DNA of 64,000 nt. Origin: Flectonema sp. DT1601. Taxonomy: Eukaryota > Euglenozoa > Diplonemea > Diplonemida > Diplonemidae. Position 1 is the stretch's first letter. Each line of letters opens with the position of its first letter. The stretch spans positions 682,001 through 746,000 of the forward strand of contig OZ025784.1 in NCBI GenBank assembly GCA_964019425.1, written 5' to 3'. The notes under the pieces were generated by a model, which was given only the letters and a program-made list of their open reading frames with translations, was not told the DNA's origin and did not search any database. Positions 21,520 to 32,584 of the stretch are shown piece by piece. The position numbers were made by a program, and so were the translations under genes.

Positions 21520-21527
21520 TTTATTTT

Positions 21528-21597
21528 TTTTTGTACGTAAATTTTATACATTTGTACGTAAATTTTATACATTTGTACGTAAAATACAAATGTATAA
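21528..21597. repeat. 21-bp tandem repeats at the LINE A 5' boundary
   Basis: The unit tttgtacgtaaattttataca is repeated twice and then truncated, ending in the palindrome atacatttgta...tacaaatgtat. It may be a stuttered target-site duplication or the LINE promoter. Confidence 0.5.
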
Positions 21598-21680
21598 AAT
21601 TTTGTGTGAAAATTTATGGAACCCGAAACAAGAGACATTACACGCAGTCAGATAAAATAAAAATCGCAAAAAAAAACAGA

Positions 21681-21753
21681 GCGAGGTTGGCGCAGTCGGT
21701 AGCGCGTAGGTCTCATAATCCTAAGGTCGTCAGTTCGATCCTGGCACCTCGCA
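21681..21753 (+). tRNA. tRNA-Met (CAT), copy 1
   Basis: A full cloverleaf: acceptor GCGAGGT pairing ACCTCGC with discriminator A, D-stem GCGC/GCGC, anticodon loop CTCATAA, T-loop TTCGATC, then a T run terminator. It resembles eukaryotic elongator tRNA-Met, with internal A and B boxes. About 83 bp of 5' flank is shared with the two other copies. LINE A's 5' end lies upstream, pointing away. Confidence 0.95.
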
Positions 21754-22510
21754 TTTTCTTCTGTTGAATTTCAAGGATTGCCAAAGGTAGAAATTTAAAT
21801 AAAAAAGGATAGGTGTGGAGAGCGGATTGGAGAGATCGCGGCGTGGGAAAGAGAAGTCAGGTCCGACTGATTTGTCGAATTTCTCTGGGTTCACTATGGC
21901 AAGTGATTTTTTCGGCGGTCTTCCGATCCGCTTTTTGCCTTGCGTCCCTTCCGGAACAGCACCCATCGTGTGGTTTTTCCTCCATTCGATACTTCCTCTT
22001 TCCTGGAAACTGACGGACGCGCCCCTTCCGGGATATCAGGTCGACCAGTCGAATTCTGTGCGACTTAAACTGATAAAGCTAAAGGAGGTTTACGTGTGCT
22101 GCCAACATTCTTTTTCGTTCTTACAATACTTGTTAAACGATTGCAAAATAAAAAAATTTTCGTCGACATGGCGTGCAATGGCAGCACACGCAGTGCTGTG
22201 TGGTACTCAAACTCTTTACACTACACACCCAACAGTGGATCTCGGTTCGATTCCGAGTGGATGCATATTTTATAAACAAATATGACACCAACCTGGCTTG
22301 AATGTTTAGGTTACTCCAGATAAACGTGGTTCACATTTAGAAAGGGACAACATATCCGAATAATGCTGGTTGCACACCGTCCTAATGTCTTAATCGAATC
22401 CAAAAAATACGAGCCCGGAAAATATAATAATTTACGGTCAAAATGCAATCTTTTTTATTCCAAAGGCATGTTGAAACTGAAGACCACATCTGCGGACGTC
22501 TGCTAAAGGT
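21754..22510. other. Spacer between tRNA copies 1 and 2
   Basis: Holds a partial R1 repeat (22061-22138) and a GC-richer block (21813-22055) whose minus strand contains an AT-hook-like KKRIGRPPKK in an open frame without start context. I cannot support a gene. Confidence 0.5.
22061..22138 (+). repeat. R1 repeat, partial copy
   Basis: Contains cgacttaaactgataaagct through acaatacttgttaaa, matching the 3' two thirds of the R1 unit at 15241-15320 and 32339-32416. Confidence 0.65.
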
Positions 22511-22686
22511 TGATCAAGGAAGAATTTTTTGTGTGAAAATTTATGGAACCCGAAAACAAGAGACATTACACGCAGTCAGATAAGATAAAAATCGCAAAAA
22601 AAAACAGAGCGAGGTTGGCGCAGTCGGTAGCGCGTAGGTCTCATAATCCTAAGGTCGTCAGTTCGATCCTGGCACCTCGCATTTTT
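22511..22686 (+). repeat. Duplicated tRNA-Met unit including about 98 bp of 5' flank (copy 2)
   Basis: From tgatcaaggaagaa through the tRNA and its T run, this block matches 46448-46622 nearly base for base. The part from ttttgtgtgaaaattta also matches 21598-21758. Downstream sequence is unrelated in the three loci, so the copied unit ends at the Pol III terminator. Confidence 0.85.
22609..22681 (+). tRNA. tRNA-Met (CAT), copy 2
   Basis: Identical in sequence to copy 1, including anticodon CAT and the T-run terminator. It lies downstream (3') of the TmcB/PAS gene, in the opposite orientation to it. Confidence 0.95.
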
Positions 22687-22860
22687 GAAACTGCTACCCT
22701 GAAATTAGAAAGGATTTAACTTAGCATCACCAACAAATGGGAACAACTGTTGGGTAAGTGAACACTGATCATAATCAGCTTTATATTAAGAAGCACTTCT
22801 AATTTAAATGTGACAACACGTAAGTATTGTGCATGAGTATATACTATTCGCTGCTATTCG

Positions 22861-25800
22861 CTAAGAATCTTTCCTTGCATTGTCGAGTGATGTGTATTTA
22901 TCCAGTTGAGCCACAAAGAAAAGGTTCGCACCTCTCTTGCACTCTGAGAGTCTTAAGAAGCAGTGAATAAGATGCCTGCTCTTGTCCTGAAGCAGGACAT
23001 CTCTTCCGCGGCCTATGACACGAGCATTACCCGATGACACGTAGTTTTCAATAAATTGATTGTGCAGAGGGGCCAATATATCTGGCACCAACATTGCAAC
23101 ATTTTTACCAGCTACATCAGCACGTGCATATCCTGTAAAGCGGAGTAGCGTTTCGTTCACAATCACAATGGTACCAGACTCATCAGCCACAACCGACGCA
23201 CTCCTGTTTGGTGAGTTATTATTTTGCCAAGGTAACGGTGATGCTTTAAAACATTACTACATACTGTGATTTGTTAAGAATGTTTTTGCAAACTTCCATG
23301 GATGTTGATGATTTGCTAAAAGCCAAGAAGAATGAATAAATTACAGGGCACGCCTGGTAATTAGCATCGTCTTCGGCCTCATCAACGATGACCCCTGACT
23401 CCAGATAGGCTGCAATCTTTGGCACAATTTCGCGAACCTGTTTTATTTTCGGAATGAAATTGCACCCCTTTGGGGAGAAAATAGTGCCAACAGGAGACAG
23501 CTTGGCCTCCATTCTTAGGATAGAAATAACACACCTTTTGAGGAATCATTTTGAGAAGGATTTTGGTTCCCTTTTCTTCGTCAACAAGCTGCCGAACAAC
23601 AGGTCGGAATATCAACTCCAATTCAAGAACCATTAAGAATACAAGGAGGCAAGATAAAAGTAAGACAATGAACCAGGTTGCATTTACAACATCACGCTGA
23701 TCACTGCTAGTGATGTCACCTTCTTCCCAGAGGGTTGCAATTACCTTTGAAGGTAGGGCTTGAGTTTCAGGTGTTTCATAGAATGAAACATCATCTGTGA
23801 CTGAGCTTGTGCCCACCTGCACCATCTTTTTAAGAACGTTAGTCCAGGTTATGTACAAGCGATCCACATTACCTTCAGCCGTCACAGGTTGACTCGTCCC
23901 TGCGAAGGTTAACGTTTCTCTTACCTGCTCTAACTCATCAATAAGTTCCTGAACATTTTTTCTATGCCACTCTGACAGTACACCTTGCAGGTGTGCGAAG
24001 TAGAGTTTATCAGCGGCGTATGCTGATCGGGCAACCAGCCACTCGCGGCTGTTGCCAATATTCAGATCAGTCAGCATGTTATCACCCTCAACCGCCCCTT
24101 TGATCCCAAAGCTGTATTGGACGACGACAAAGGCAAACACTACAAAGAACGCAATTCGACAGCGAAGTATCATTCCACTGAATAGAATTGACGTTATATT
24201 TACTACGTCACTATTAATTGATGTCTTACTGCTGAGGGTGACTCCTACAAGTCCTAATTTTGCCAACAGTGTGCAGTACAGAGGAAGACCTAAAAAGCCT
24301 ACAACCAATGCTGCTATCACGAGGGCTGTTACGTCGGATTTTCGATCATCAAACTTGCCTACTATATGTCCTTTGAACATTTTTTTTATTGTCATAATCA
24401 CTTCATCTTGGAATGCTTCTGCAGACGTCCCAAATAACAGTTGTTTAGCAATCTTCCGTTTTTCAGCAACACTCTTCGCTGTGTCTTCAGAAGTAGTGTT
24501 GTAAGGGGGGTCGTAGTCCTGAATGATATCTGCATCTCGTACATCCCATAGCAGACCTGTTTTTTATTTTGTTTTTCATGGACTTCTGTTGCCCCTTGCC
24601 TGACATTGCTGCCCAAAATAAAAAAACTCGCTGTTTTTGAGCAACTCCTCATCGGGTTGTCTTCCGACATGGGACGAAGGCGCTGGGCTCAATGCGATAA
24701 GGGGAAGATCAAAACTGCTGGGGTGAGACACAGATCGAGGTGATCACCACAACGGGGGACTCGCACTGTGTCACGGAACACCCATGGACGAGTATGGACG
24801 AGGTGTACAATGCTCCCTGGATCAGGGAAATAGATAGCAAGGACAACAAACGAGCAAATCCTCTTCTCGCACCTCTACAAAGTTGGTCAGAATATTTAAT
24901 TGTCCTACTCCTTGGCCCTTTTACTTCCTTAATACAACATTTGGATAGCAGCTTTCCCGTGGGATCGAAGCAGATGTTATGGAAGGTTCAGGGATGACGG
25001 CCGAGTCGGAAACTCTCTTCGGAAATATGAGCGTCATCAAGTAGAAGGGCAAAGTGAGAGAAAACGTCGAGGAGAGCTGGACTGCTGCAATTGCTGGGGA
25101 CCTATAGTCGGCATTAGAGTCAACGACGGTACCACAGGACTACGTACAGACTGCGGTACGGGAGCATGGAGGACTCTGATGCAGGTGCCGGAAACGTTGA
25201 TCGTGTGCATAGTGAACAAAAATGCCACGAAAATGGCGCTAGAAGAACACGTGTCGCATAACCCAAAAAAAAATGGTCAATTTTTGTGAAATGTCAGATA
25301 TCAAAGGGGGCTTTGCCCATAATTAAAAACAACATACCAACGTGTTCTTCTCTAGGAATAAGCATGTGAAGTCCCTTTGTTTCTTGTTCAACAAGTGAAA
25401 GAAGTTCTAAAGCGATGTATTGATCTTTTCTATAACTGTCAACAATTCGACGTATTTCATAGAGGGGGGTTACAGCTTCAGGTATGGCATGTTCTGTCCA
25501 ATCCCAGACTGATTCAGGAATCCCTTCATCGTGATTCTGCCAGTATCGAAGATAATAAACTGGATCTTCACTTATGAAATAAAGTTGAGCCATTGCTGTT
25601 CCATGATTCAAAGAAGATATCGTTCTGTTCTGTTGATTCATCACCATTACTTCATCATCAAGTTTCAAAGTATCAAGCATAACAGTCGCTCTGACTAACA
25701 GCGCCGCAGATGTAATGCTAATCACAAATGAGAGAATTAGTATACGAGGCATATCACTGTTTGAGAATCCACCAATTGCAGCCAGTACAGCATACATAGC

Positions 25801-28800
25801 GAATAACGAGGAACATATACTGCAAATCAACTGAAGTTCGCTGTGGTTGTCAGAGATATTTTTTTGAATTCTAGTCATCGTTTCTTGAAATAATCCAACG
25901 ATTTCTTCATTGTAGTGTCCAATATCATGTTGATACCTGATGTTTGTTTATTACATGTTCCTCACGTTGTTATGAAAAAAAAAGAAACCATTCAGATAAG
26001 CCTTATATTTTGTTTGATCGCAGCTAGTTTTACTGGCGCACAGGCAAATAGATAACAATAATAAATAACGGCTCTTAATCTGAATAGTTTCTTCTCCGAC
26101 TTCGTCGGTGCAAAAAAAAAAAGACAAACCTTTCTGATGACAGAATCCTCTGTGATTGATGAATCTTTTGTTCTTGCGTCCGATTTGGTGATAAATCTTC
26201 TTGTGAAGAAGTGTAACCGTATTGTTTGTTTCTCAACTGAAGTGTGCCTTTGGGTTGAGGAGCTGGTGACCATTTCACATTTTTTACATCACCACTGAGA
26301 TCTAACGGAATATTCCACCCATCAGCTGCTATCGTGAGGGCTATTTTTTCAGTTTCATGAATGCGATTAAGAGAGTCAATCACATTTCCAAAATGAACAA
26401 GCTCTTCGCCTGTTAATCTGCGACTGAAGAATCGACGAGATTGTTCATAAGGTGTACCCTTCAATATCGACCAATAATCATTCCAAAATGGATTGACCAT
26501 CCCAGTGGATGAGTACTCAAGGGCTTGCCGACTCAAACCTGTTGAATAATCAAAAAACTTTTGCGTCACCGCAACGAATTCCAATGACTCTGTGTGGTAT
26601 TCCAAATTGTGAAAATGTCGATAGACGAAATAAGCTTCACAACCGAGAGCGATTAAAAACAAAATCCCTAAAGCAGTAACCCAAATGTTAACTGCTTTTC
26701 TTGGAGCGTTGTCATCACTGCCGACCCTACCAGATGCTGATTGTCCTTGAGGGATGTCATTTAAAAGTTCGTTTTGCTCATCGTCATCTTCACTAATAAG
26801 TTCCAGTCGTTCTTCAGGTGACAGGGCAACAGCTGCCAAGTCGTCGACTGATATTTCAGGTTCTACTAATTTGGTCATTGGCTTATTAACAGGTTCATTC
26901 TCAATACCGACTAAGTTAAACGTAACGTGTTTGACTTTCCTTCTCTTGTCACGTTTCCGTTCATGCCAAGGCCTAGCCACGGCTGAAACCAGTGGTGGAT
27001 TTCTCCCTGATTTTCCAATACTGTTAACAGAAACCTTTTGTAGAGACATACTGCACGTCGTTCCTCTTCTTAATTCTTCTTCTTCTTCTTCATAACCGGC
27101 AGCATTGTCGTTGAATTCGTCCGCATCGTCAGTTTTTTCTTCATCTCTTGCTGCTCTATCAAACTCTTTCATCTTCTCTTTGACTGCCGTGTGAAGCTGT
27201 TCTTGAGTGCTGTGTGGTATTAGTGAGAACAAGTGAATAGCAACTATCTTGTTTACTCCAATCTTTTTGAAATTCAATTCAAAAAGGTTCTTTACAGTGA
27301 GAGCGAGGTAGAAAACTAAGAACAGGACTAATGACATCCCAGACATCACCCATGATTGATTTTCGATATTTTCATCACGAAATAACTCAATCGTGTCATT
27401 GTACGCCCAAGCACCAACCGTTGGAACGTTTTCTTCAAGAAATTGAAAATCGCTATCCATCGCCGTGAGGGTTGTTCCTGTTCCGTTCACGTCTATCATT
27501 GATACTGATGTTAACGATCCTATAACCTCGAGTCCTAGAGACCAAAGACCCACAGGAATCCAACAACTACCTGTGCATCCTAGTACTAGGTAGTGAGGGT
27601 CTTTAAAATGACTAACCAAATCACTGTATCTGCTTGGTGCCTTTCCAACAGTCAGTTTATTATGTACGGCAGTGAACTGATCAAGCGTCTCGTGTAGTAG
27701 TTCTGTGTGAGTTGATAGCGATCCCTCATAACCAGAATACATTATTTGTTTGATGTATAAAACTTCTCTCGCAGCAATTTGTACTAAAGTTCTTGCCTTT
27801 CCGCAATCATGGTACTTGTCTATTGTCGATATTTGAAGTTGAGTTCCCATAGTGCTAATGACGAAAACAATTATCGCCAACAAAACAATAATAACAAACG
27901 CAACCAAGACAGTCATTGACATAATAACAGCGGAGTTGTTATTCGTTGTATTCGTTTCTTCTTGTGGAAGAAGTTTAAAAGTAACATTATGTGTTGTACT
28001 GTGAGAACGTTGTCCTGCCCCCATTAAGTTTTTACGAAGTTCTTCACCGACTTCAAGCATTTTTGTTTTAACTTGATCGGCTTGTCTTTTATCAAGCATG
28101 ACGTGTTCTAAGAATGATGCATAATTATTTAAAACTTCTCTGTCGGTACTTCCAGCTTGGATTGCTCGTTGATAAAGACCGTTTCCTCTGTCTCTCTTTT
28201 CGGTTATTTGATTCGCAAGACTCGCTAAAGACATTAAATCGTTCTTACTGTTCATCAATTTAAACCAAAACGTTGCCATGTTACTCAGAGCGTCTTTGTG
28301 GTATTTCTTTGCTCGATTTAGGGAATATAAGTGAGCTTTGTTATACATTCCTAGTCTACTTCTGAGTAACACATACGACTTATAGGAACGATATGAAATA
28401 GAAAAAGAAACACTACCTTCCCTTAGGAGATTATCACACTGCTCCAAAGCAAACATAGTCTTTATCGTTGGACAAAATGTTTTGATGAATAGCGCGAAAT
28501 GAAAGTGAATGATTCCTAATTTTTTTTCAACAGCCAACGCCTTAACGTATATCTGAGAAGCAAAAGCTATCATGTGAATGCTGGTTAGATAACCAGATCC
28601 GTAATTACCGATTGGGGTTCGGACAGCCTCCGCGTGCATTATAAGAAATCTAGTCGACAATTCAACATCAGTAGCCAACACAACATGTTCAATGTAAGAG
28701 ATTAACATTTCAGTTCTTTGAGGTTTGTTTGAAATACCTGCTTCTGTCTCATCACATTTTCCCTGTTCGAGAATTTCATTTTGAAAATTTGCGTGAATTG

Positions 28801-29911
28801 AATTTTCGAAATTTGCTGTCAATCCAGTTGGAAAATGTGATTTGTGTAGATAGACTTCACCAAACTTACTCAAATGTTCACTTCTCTCGATGCATTCGTG
28901 GAGAATTCGAAGACCTCCGACATGCCATCCAATAACTGCTGAAATAGGAACCAAACAATAAACCCACGTAGTGCTGCTGTTGTGATCAATGTACCGTTCG
29001 TCTTGAAAGGTAGCCCCTAGTGATATGATTCCAGTGATGCAAGCAGAGAGATGGATTGCTGACCTAAATTTATTAACACTCAGATTGTAATAAGGATGAA
29101 CAAATGAAACAACTGCGAATACTAAGAAATTTAGAATCACAACAAAGACGCAGTAGCTTTTCACCCATCCTGGTCCCAAAAGTAAATGAAACAAAACAAC
29201 TAATGCAACCTTACTAAAAATAATTAAATTATCAACCCGAGAATGAGCACGTGCGAGTAGAGACGATGACCCTACTTCATCATCAAATAAACAAGTGTTT
29301 ACCAAAAGCATGATGAAAACAGTTAACAACCCGATTATAGACGATGAGAAAAAATGCAAAGTTGTTGAAACCTGCCAACATCTTTCAGTACTAAATGCCC
29401 ACAACGATCCATCGTGACAAAACATATTCGCTGCTAACATATGTAATATGGGAATACCAAAACAGGATCCGACTAGGTGTAATGCGGGTGACATTATTTT
29501 GTTAACCACTTGGTCTTTTTCATGTTCTAGGTACTCACAAGCAGCAGCAGCGATATAAATAGAAATAATAACAACTGGAGCAGCAACAATCCAATACGCT
29601 GTTGAGAAAGTTTGGTATGAAATGTTCAAATATGAATTATCCCAAATTGGAAAGTGAGTCGTGAATATCAAAGTTGAAAGTTCCTTAGTCCCAGTAATAG
29701 AATACCCAAAGTGAGGATTAATACAAAACGCAAGCTGTTGCATTACTTCAATTACAGCTCCCATCGCGCTTACTAATTTCTCTACTGAGACACTAACTGG
29801 TGTTTCCATTAACAACAGCACTGGATACAGTAATGCAGTTAGTCCTTTTGAACCTTTACCTCCGGAAGTCGATTTTCTACTCATGTTCGTTGAACCCATG
29901 TCATCTTCCAT
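22861..29911 (-). CDS. TmcB-like multi-pass membrane protein with C-terminal PAS domain (five exons)
   Basis: Exons 29911-26130, 25936-25338, 24556-23535, 23506-23352 and 23203-22861 join in frame (5901 nt, 1966 residues). Donors are GTTTGT, GTATGT, GTGTGT and GTGCCC, with AG acceptors. The N-terminal 330 residues have several membrane helices, followed by a TPR-like helical region (KYHKDALSNMATFWFKLM, NNYASFLEHVMLDKRQAD). A long loop with Glu-rich segments and further membrane segments follow, a layout typical of TmcB/TmcC-type proteins. A LLKMIPQ linker precedes the PAS domain (ESGTIVIVNETLLRFTGY, NVAMLVPD). PAS domains sense ligands or redox. No cyclase or kinase domain follows, and the TAG stop comes 20 residues after the PAS domain. 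The family call is from pattern. Confidence 0.75.
23507..23534 (-). other. Micro-intron in the TmcB/PAS gene
   Basis: Between exons 3 and 4 the frame must shift by one. GTGTGTTATTTC...AATGGAG (28 nt, phase 0) or an internal 19-nt GTGTTA...CCTAAG both restore the frame with GT-AG ends. The alternative is a one-base error or frameshift in the gene. Confidence 0.5.
24557..25337 (-). other. Intron 2 of the TmcB/PAS gene, swollen by unknown insert
   Basis: A 781-bp GT-AG intron (donor G|GTATGT, acceptor aaaacag|GT). Its middle (about 24660-25250) is GC-richer than the flanks and matches no other sequence in the window. It may be a decayed mobile element. No coding function is recognised. Confidence 0.6.
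25977..26120 (+). repeat. SINE-like/foldback element, copy b, inside an intron
   Basis: Starts aaaccattcagataagcc, has gatcgcag and actggcgca blocks, ends ctgaatagtttcttctccga then cttcgtcggtgc and an A run. It lies wholly within the 193-bp intron 1 (26129-25937) of the TmcB/PAS gene, antisense to it. Confidence 0.7.
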
Positions 29912-29945
29912 CTTGTTGTTGTTGTTGTTGTTGTCGTATAAAAAC

Positions 29946-29962
29946 CTGAAAAAAAAAAAAAA
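29946..29962 (-). promoter_or_regulatory. 3' splice acceptor-like site before the TmcB/PAS start
   Basis: A run of 14 T followed by cag on the minus strand, 34 bases before the ATG at 29911. Confidence 0.55.
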
Positions 29963-30507
29963 ACATAGAAATAATCTTTTTACAGGTACACAATTCTTTT
30001 TCGATTTTTTTCTCCATTTTTATTATTCACTGGTTTTCCCAATATTTAAAAAAAAAAAAAATGTAAATCATAATTAGCTTTTGTTTAAAAAAACACACCA
30101 CGATGACTCTTGTAGGCCAAAATACTTCGTCTTCTTATTTTCTTATTGAGAACGAAAAAGGGGACACCAACAGTTTGGTAGCTTAAGGGTTTTGCCAAAC
30201 TGAAGGACCAGAAAATACGTGGCAGCGGCATTATATTGGCAAAAAAAACTTCCACCGAGACAATAGTATTCCACATCAGTCAAAGCAAGAGTACTGCTAT
30301 ACTATAGCATGCGTTTTTTTCCTCCCGACATTGTAAAAAAAAAAAAAAAAAAAAAAAAAGTCCCAGCCATTTTCATAAAGGAATTGTCCCCGCTTAAATG
30401 GTTTTCAAAGGGACTATTTAGTGCGTGTTGCGTGTTTTTTTTTTTTTTTTTCCCCACAAACCTTATAGAAAGAAGGGGATAGGAGGATAACGAAGGGAGG
30501 ATTAACT

Positions 30508-30628
30508 GCCTGATTTTGTACGTAAAAAAATACAAATGTATTGTATCATAAAACAACATAAACGATAATTTAACATTAGTTTTAGAAACAGTGACTAGGT
30601 GTGATGCTCAAAAGTAGCCTTTTTGAAG
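30508..30628 (+). repeat. R3 repeat copy
   Basis: Contains gattaactgcctgattttgt, acgataatttaacattagtt, and cagtgactaggtgtgatgct. The same order of blocks is at 47140-47245 and, more diverged, at 11196-11313. Confidence 0.65.
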
Positions 30629-30993
30629 TAACCATTTAGGTTTCGAGAGTAATCCATATACCTCTTTACCTCTATTCTCTCATCATCAGTTATGGTGTAG
30701 AAGTAAGTCAGTCAAAGTAACGAGACTGCAGCATTCTAATTAGCGAGATAGAAACTTATAGAAAGAAGGGATAAGGGAGGAAGAGGGGAAATTGCAGGTA
30801 AAGATGGTCCTTACAGAAAAAAAGAACATGAGCGAAAAAAAAAAACAACAAATCAAACTAAATTATTATACTAGAAAGGGGTTGGGAGTGAAACACGTCT
30901 TTTTTTGTTAATAAACAAATTACCAAACATACGGAACGTAACTATTTTATTTTAAGTAAATAATGACATCGACCTAATTAGTTAGTGGCAGTA

Positions 30994-31080
30994 CCATTAT
31001 TTATTTTATTTATTTATTTACGAAGCCTAGGAGCGTAAAGTCAGCAACCGTGAGACTCTCACAGACGATAAGAGACGTAG
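30994..31080 (+). repeat. R4 repeat copy
   Basis: A tttattta run followed by acgaagcctagga, matching 7533-7575. Confidence 0.35.
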
Positions 31081-31684
31081 AATAACCTGAAAACAAAAAA
31101 TGACTACCTAAACCCACACCCACGCGAGCAGACAGTGTTAGAGATGACTGATAACACGCAATGTTCGTCAAAGAGAGAAGTTAAAGGAAATTATTCTCGT
31201 GAGGAAAAAAAATTTAACAGTTTTTTTTTTTTTTCAAAAAATCTCCGATTTCACGAGAATAATTTCCCGTCTGCCAAAAAGTCTTTTCTTTCTAAAGCAG
31301 CAAAAGAAAAAAAATAATTTACTTAACAGCACCGTACTAGAAGAAAAACTTTCTTAAAGAAAATTCTTCAAAAAATTGCACACACACAAATTCCTTTTTT
31401 TTTTTCCCCACAGGAGTATAGAATAATACGCGTGCTTTGCCAGAATATTTTTCCTCACGAGAGCATTCCCTTTTTTATTTTTCACAAGCATATAATCAAC
31501 TAATATAAGCAAATAGTAATTTATGAGAACATGTTGCACGGAAAAGGAGGAGTCAACATGAATTCAAAAAAAAAAAAAAAAAAAAGAAGTTTTTTTTTTA
31601 TTCCTCAAAAAAAGAGTGTGATAGATTCAGACAAGTGATTGCGATTGCAGTATAAATTCAGTTGAGGCCTCGAAAAAAGATGTG

Positions 31685-31703
<19 letters not shown>

Positions 31704-31716
<13 letters not shown>

Positions 31717-31912
31717 ATTCAGAATAGCCTTATCTTTCGTTGAACCCAGCCGATAATTACAGCACAGCATTTGGGTTGACTCCTGGCATGGTTTTTCCGT
31801 TGAACGCAGACAAAATCCTGTCGTATAAGCGGAAAATAATTGACCATTAAAAATATCGACTTTAAATCTGAATAGTTTCTTCTCCGACTACGTCGGTACA
31901 AAAAAAAAAAAA
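31704..31912 (+). repeat. SINE-like/foldback element, copy c (long form)
   Basis: Starts aaaccattcagaatagcctt, includes two cgttgaac blocks, and ends ctgaatagtttcttctccga then ctacgtcggtac and an A run. About 50 bp longer than the other copies. Confidence 0.65.
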
Positions 31913-32314
31913 GGTGCAGTCACATTACTTTGACCTCCGGTGTAAAATAAGGCAGCAGTTCCTTAATTTTTCCAAAAAAAGAAATTACACTAATTCGCAT
32001 GTGAGAGGTACACATATAAAGCAATCACTTGCGCATTCATATTGATGTAGTAGACAAGTCAATTCTTTATTTAGGTAAAAAAAAAAAAAAAGAAAGAAGA
32101 AAAACGACAAAGTATTTCTGATAAGTGTTTTTTAATTTAGAAATTTAAAGGAAAACACACTGGAGAAACACTTACTACAGTCACGGTCTTGTGAAGCAAA
32201 TTTTTTTTTTTTTTTTTTTGACCGCAAAAAAAATTAAAAACGACGCAATTTTGTCGAAAGAAAAACAGAGGTTTCGACAATTTCATCGCTGAGTGAAAGA
32301 CCTGCTAAAAAAAA

Positions 32315-32426
32315 TTTGTTTGTGCACGAAACCGTGAACCGACTTAAACTGATAAAGCTAAAGGAGGTTTACGTGTGCTGCCAACATTCTTTTTCGTTCT
32401 TACAATACTTGTTAAATGCAAAAAAA
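32315..32426 (+). repeat. R1 repeat copy
   Basis: tttgtttgtgcacgaaaccg through tacttgttaaatgcaaaa. It abuts SINE-like copy d without a gap. Confidence 0.7.
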
Positions 32427-32584
32427 CCATTCAGATAAAAAAGCCTTATAGTTGTTGATCGCAGACAGCATCACTGGCGCACGGGGGAAAATAGATAACA
32501 CTTTGACAATAATAAAATAAACGGGGGGCTCTTAATCTGAATAGTTTCTTCTCCGACTTTGTCGGTGAAAAAAAAAAAAAAAAG
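32420..32584 (+). repeat. SINE-like/foldback element, copy d
   Basis: Starts aaaaccattcagataaaaaa, has gatcgcagac and actggcgca blocks like copy b, ends ctgaatagtttcttctccga then ctttgtcggtg and an A run. Confidence 0.65.

Larger units (their letters stand above)
15605..21530 (-). mobile_element. LINE A: apparently intact two-ORF non-LTR retrotransposon
   Basis: About 5.9 kb with ORF1 (19795-21519), ORF2 (15837-19802), a 3' untranslated region with cctacgggaacccc, and a 22-base poly(A) tail (T run at 15605-15626 on the plus strand). ORF2 has apurinic-type endonuclease, reverse transcriptase, RNase H and a C-terminal Cys/His motif, the order seen in I/ingi-like clades. Both ORFs are open throughout, which suggests recent activity. 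The 5' end faces a tRNA-Met about 150 bp away. Left flank gattttgtac and right flank tttgtacgtaaa share tttgtac/ttgtac, a possible target-site duplication within an R3-type repeat. Confidence 0.9.

Noticed and set aside
15605-21530. LINE A as an LTR or other virus-like element
   Set aside because: It has an APE-type endonuclease, poly(A) tail and no terminal repeats, integrase or protease, so it is a non-LTR retrotransposon.
21730-21966. Minus-strand open frame with AT-hook-like KKRIGRPPKK
   Set aside because: It overlaps the tRNA, has no leader signal or further domain, and is probably part of an unknown repeat.
22165-22262. tRNA-like sequence (ctcggttcgattccgag near a tggc-type A box)
   Set aside because: The T-arm and a 6/7 acceptor stem can be drawn, but the middle folds into other hairpins and is too long for a normal tRNA.
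26075-31901. Recurring peptide YRRSRRRNYSD at ends of several minus-strand frames
   Set aside because: It is the antisense of the SINE-like element's hairpin end, not a shared protein domain; splicing removes it from the TmcB/PAS gene.
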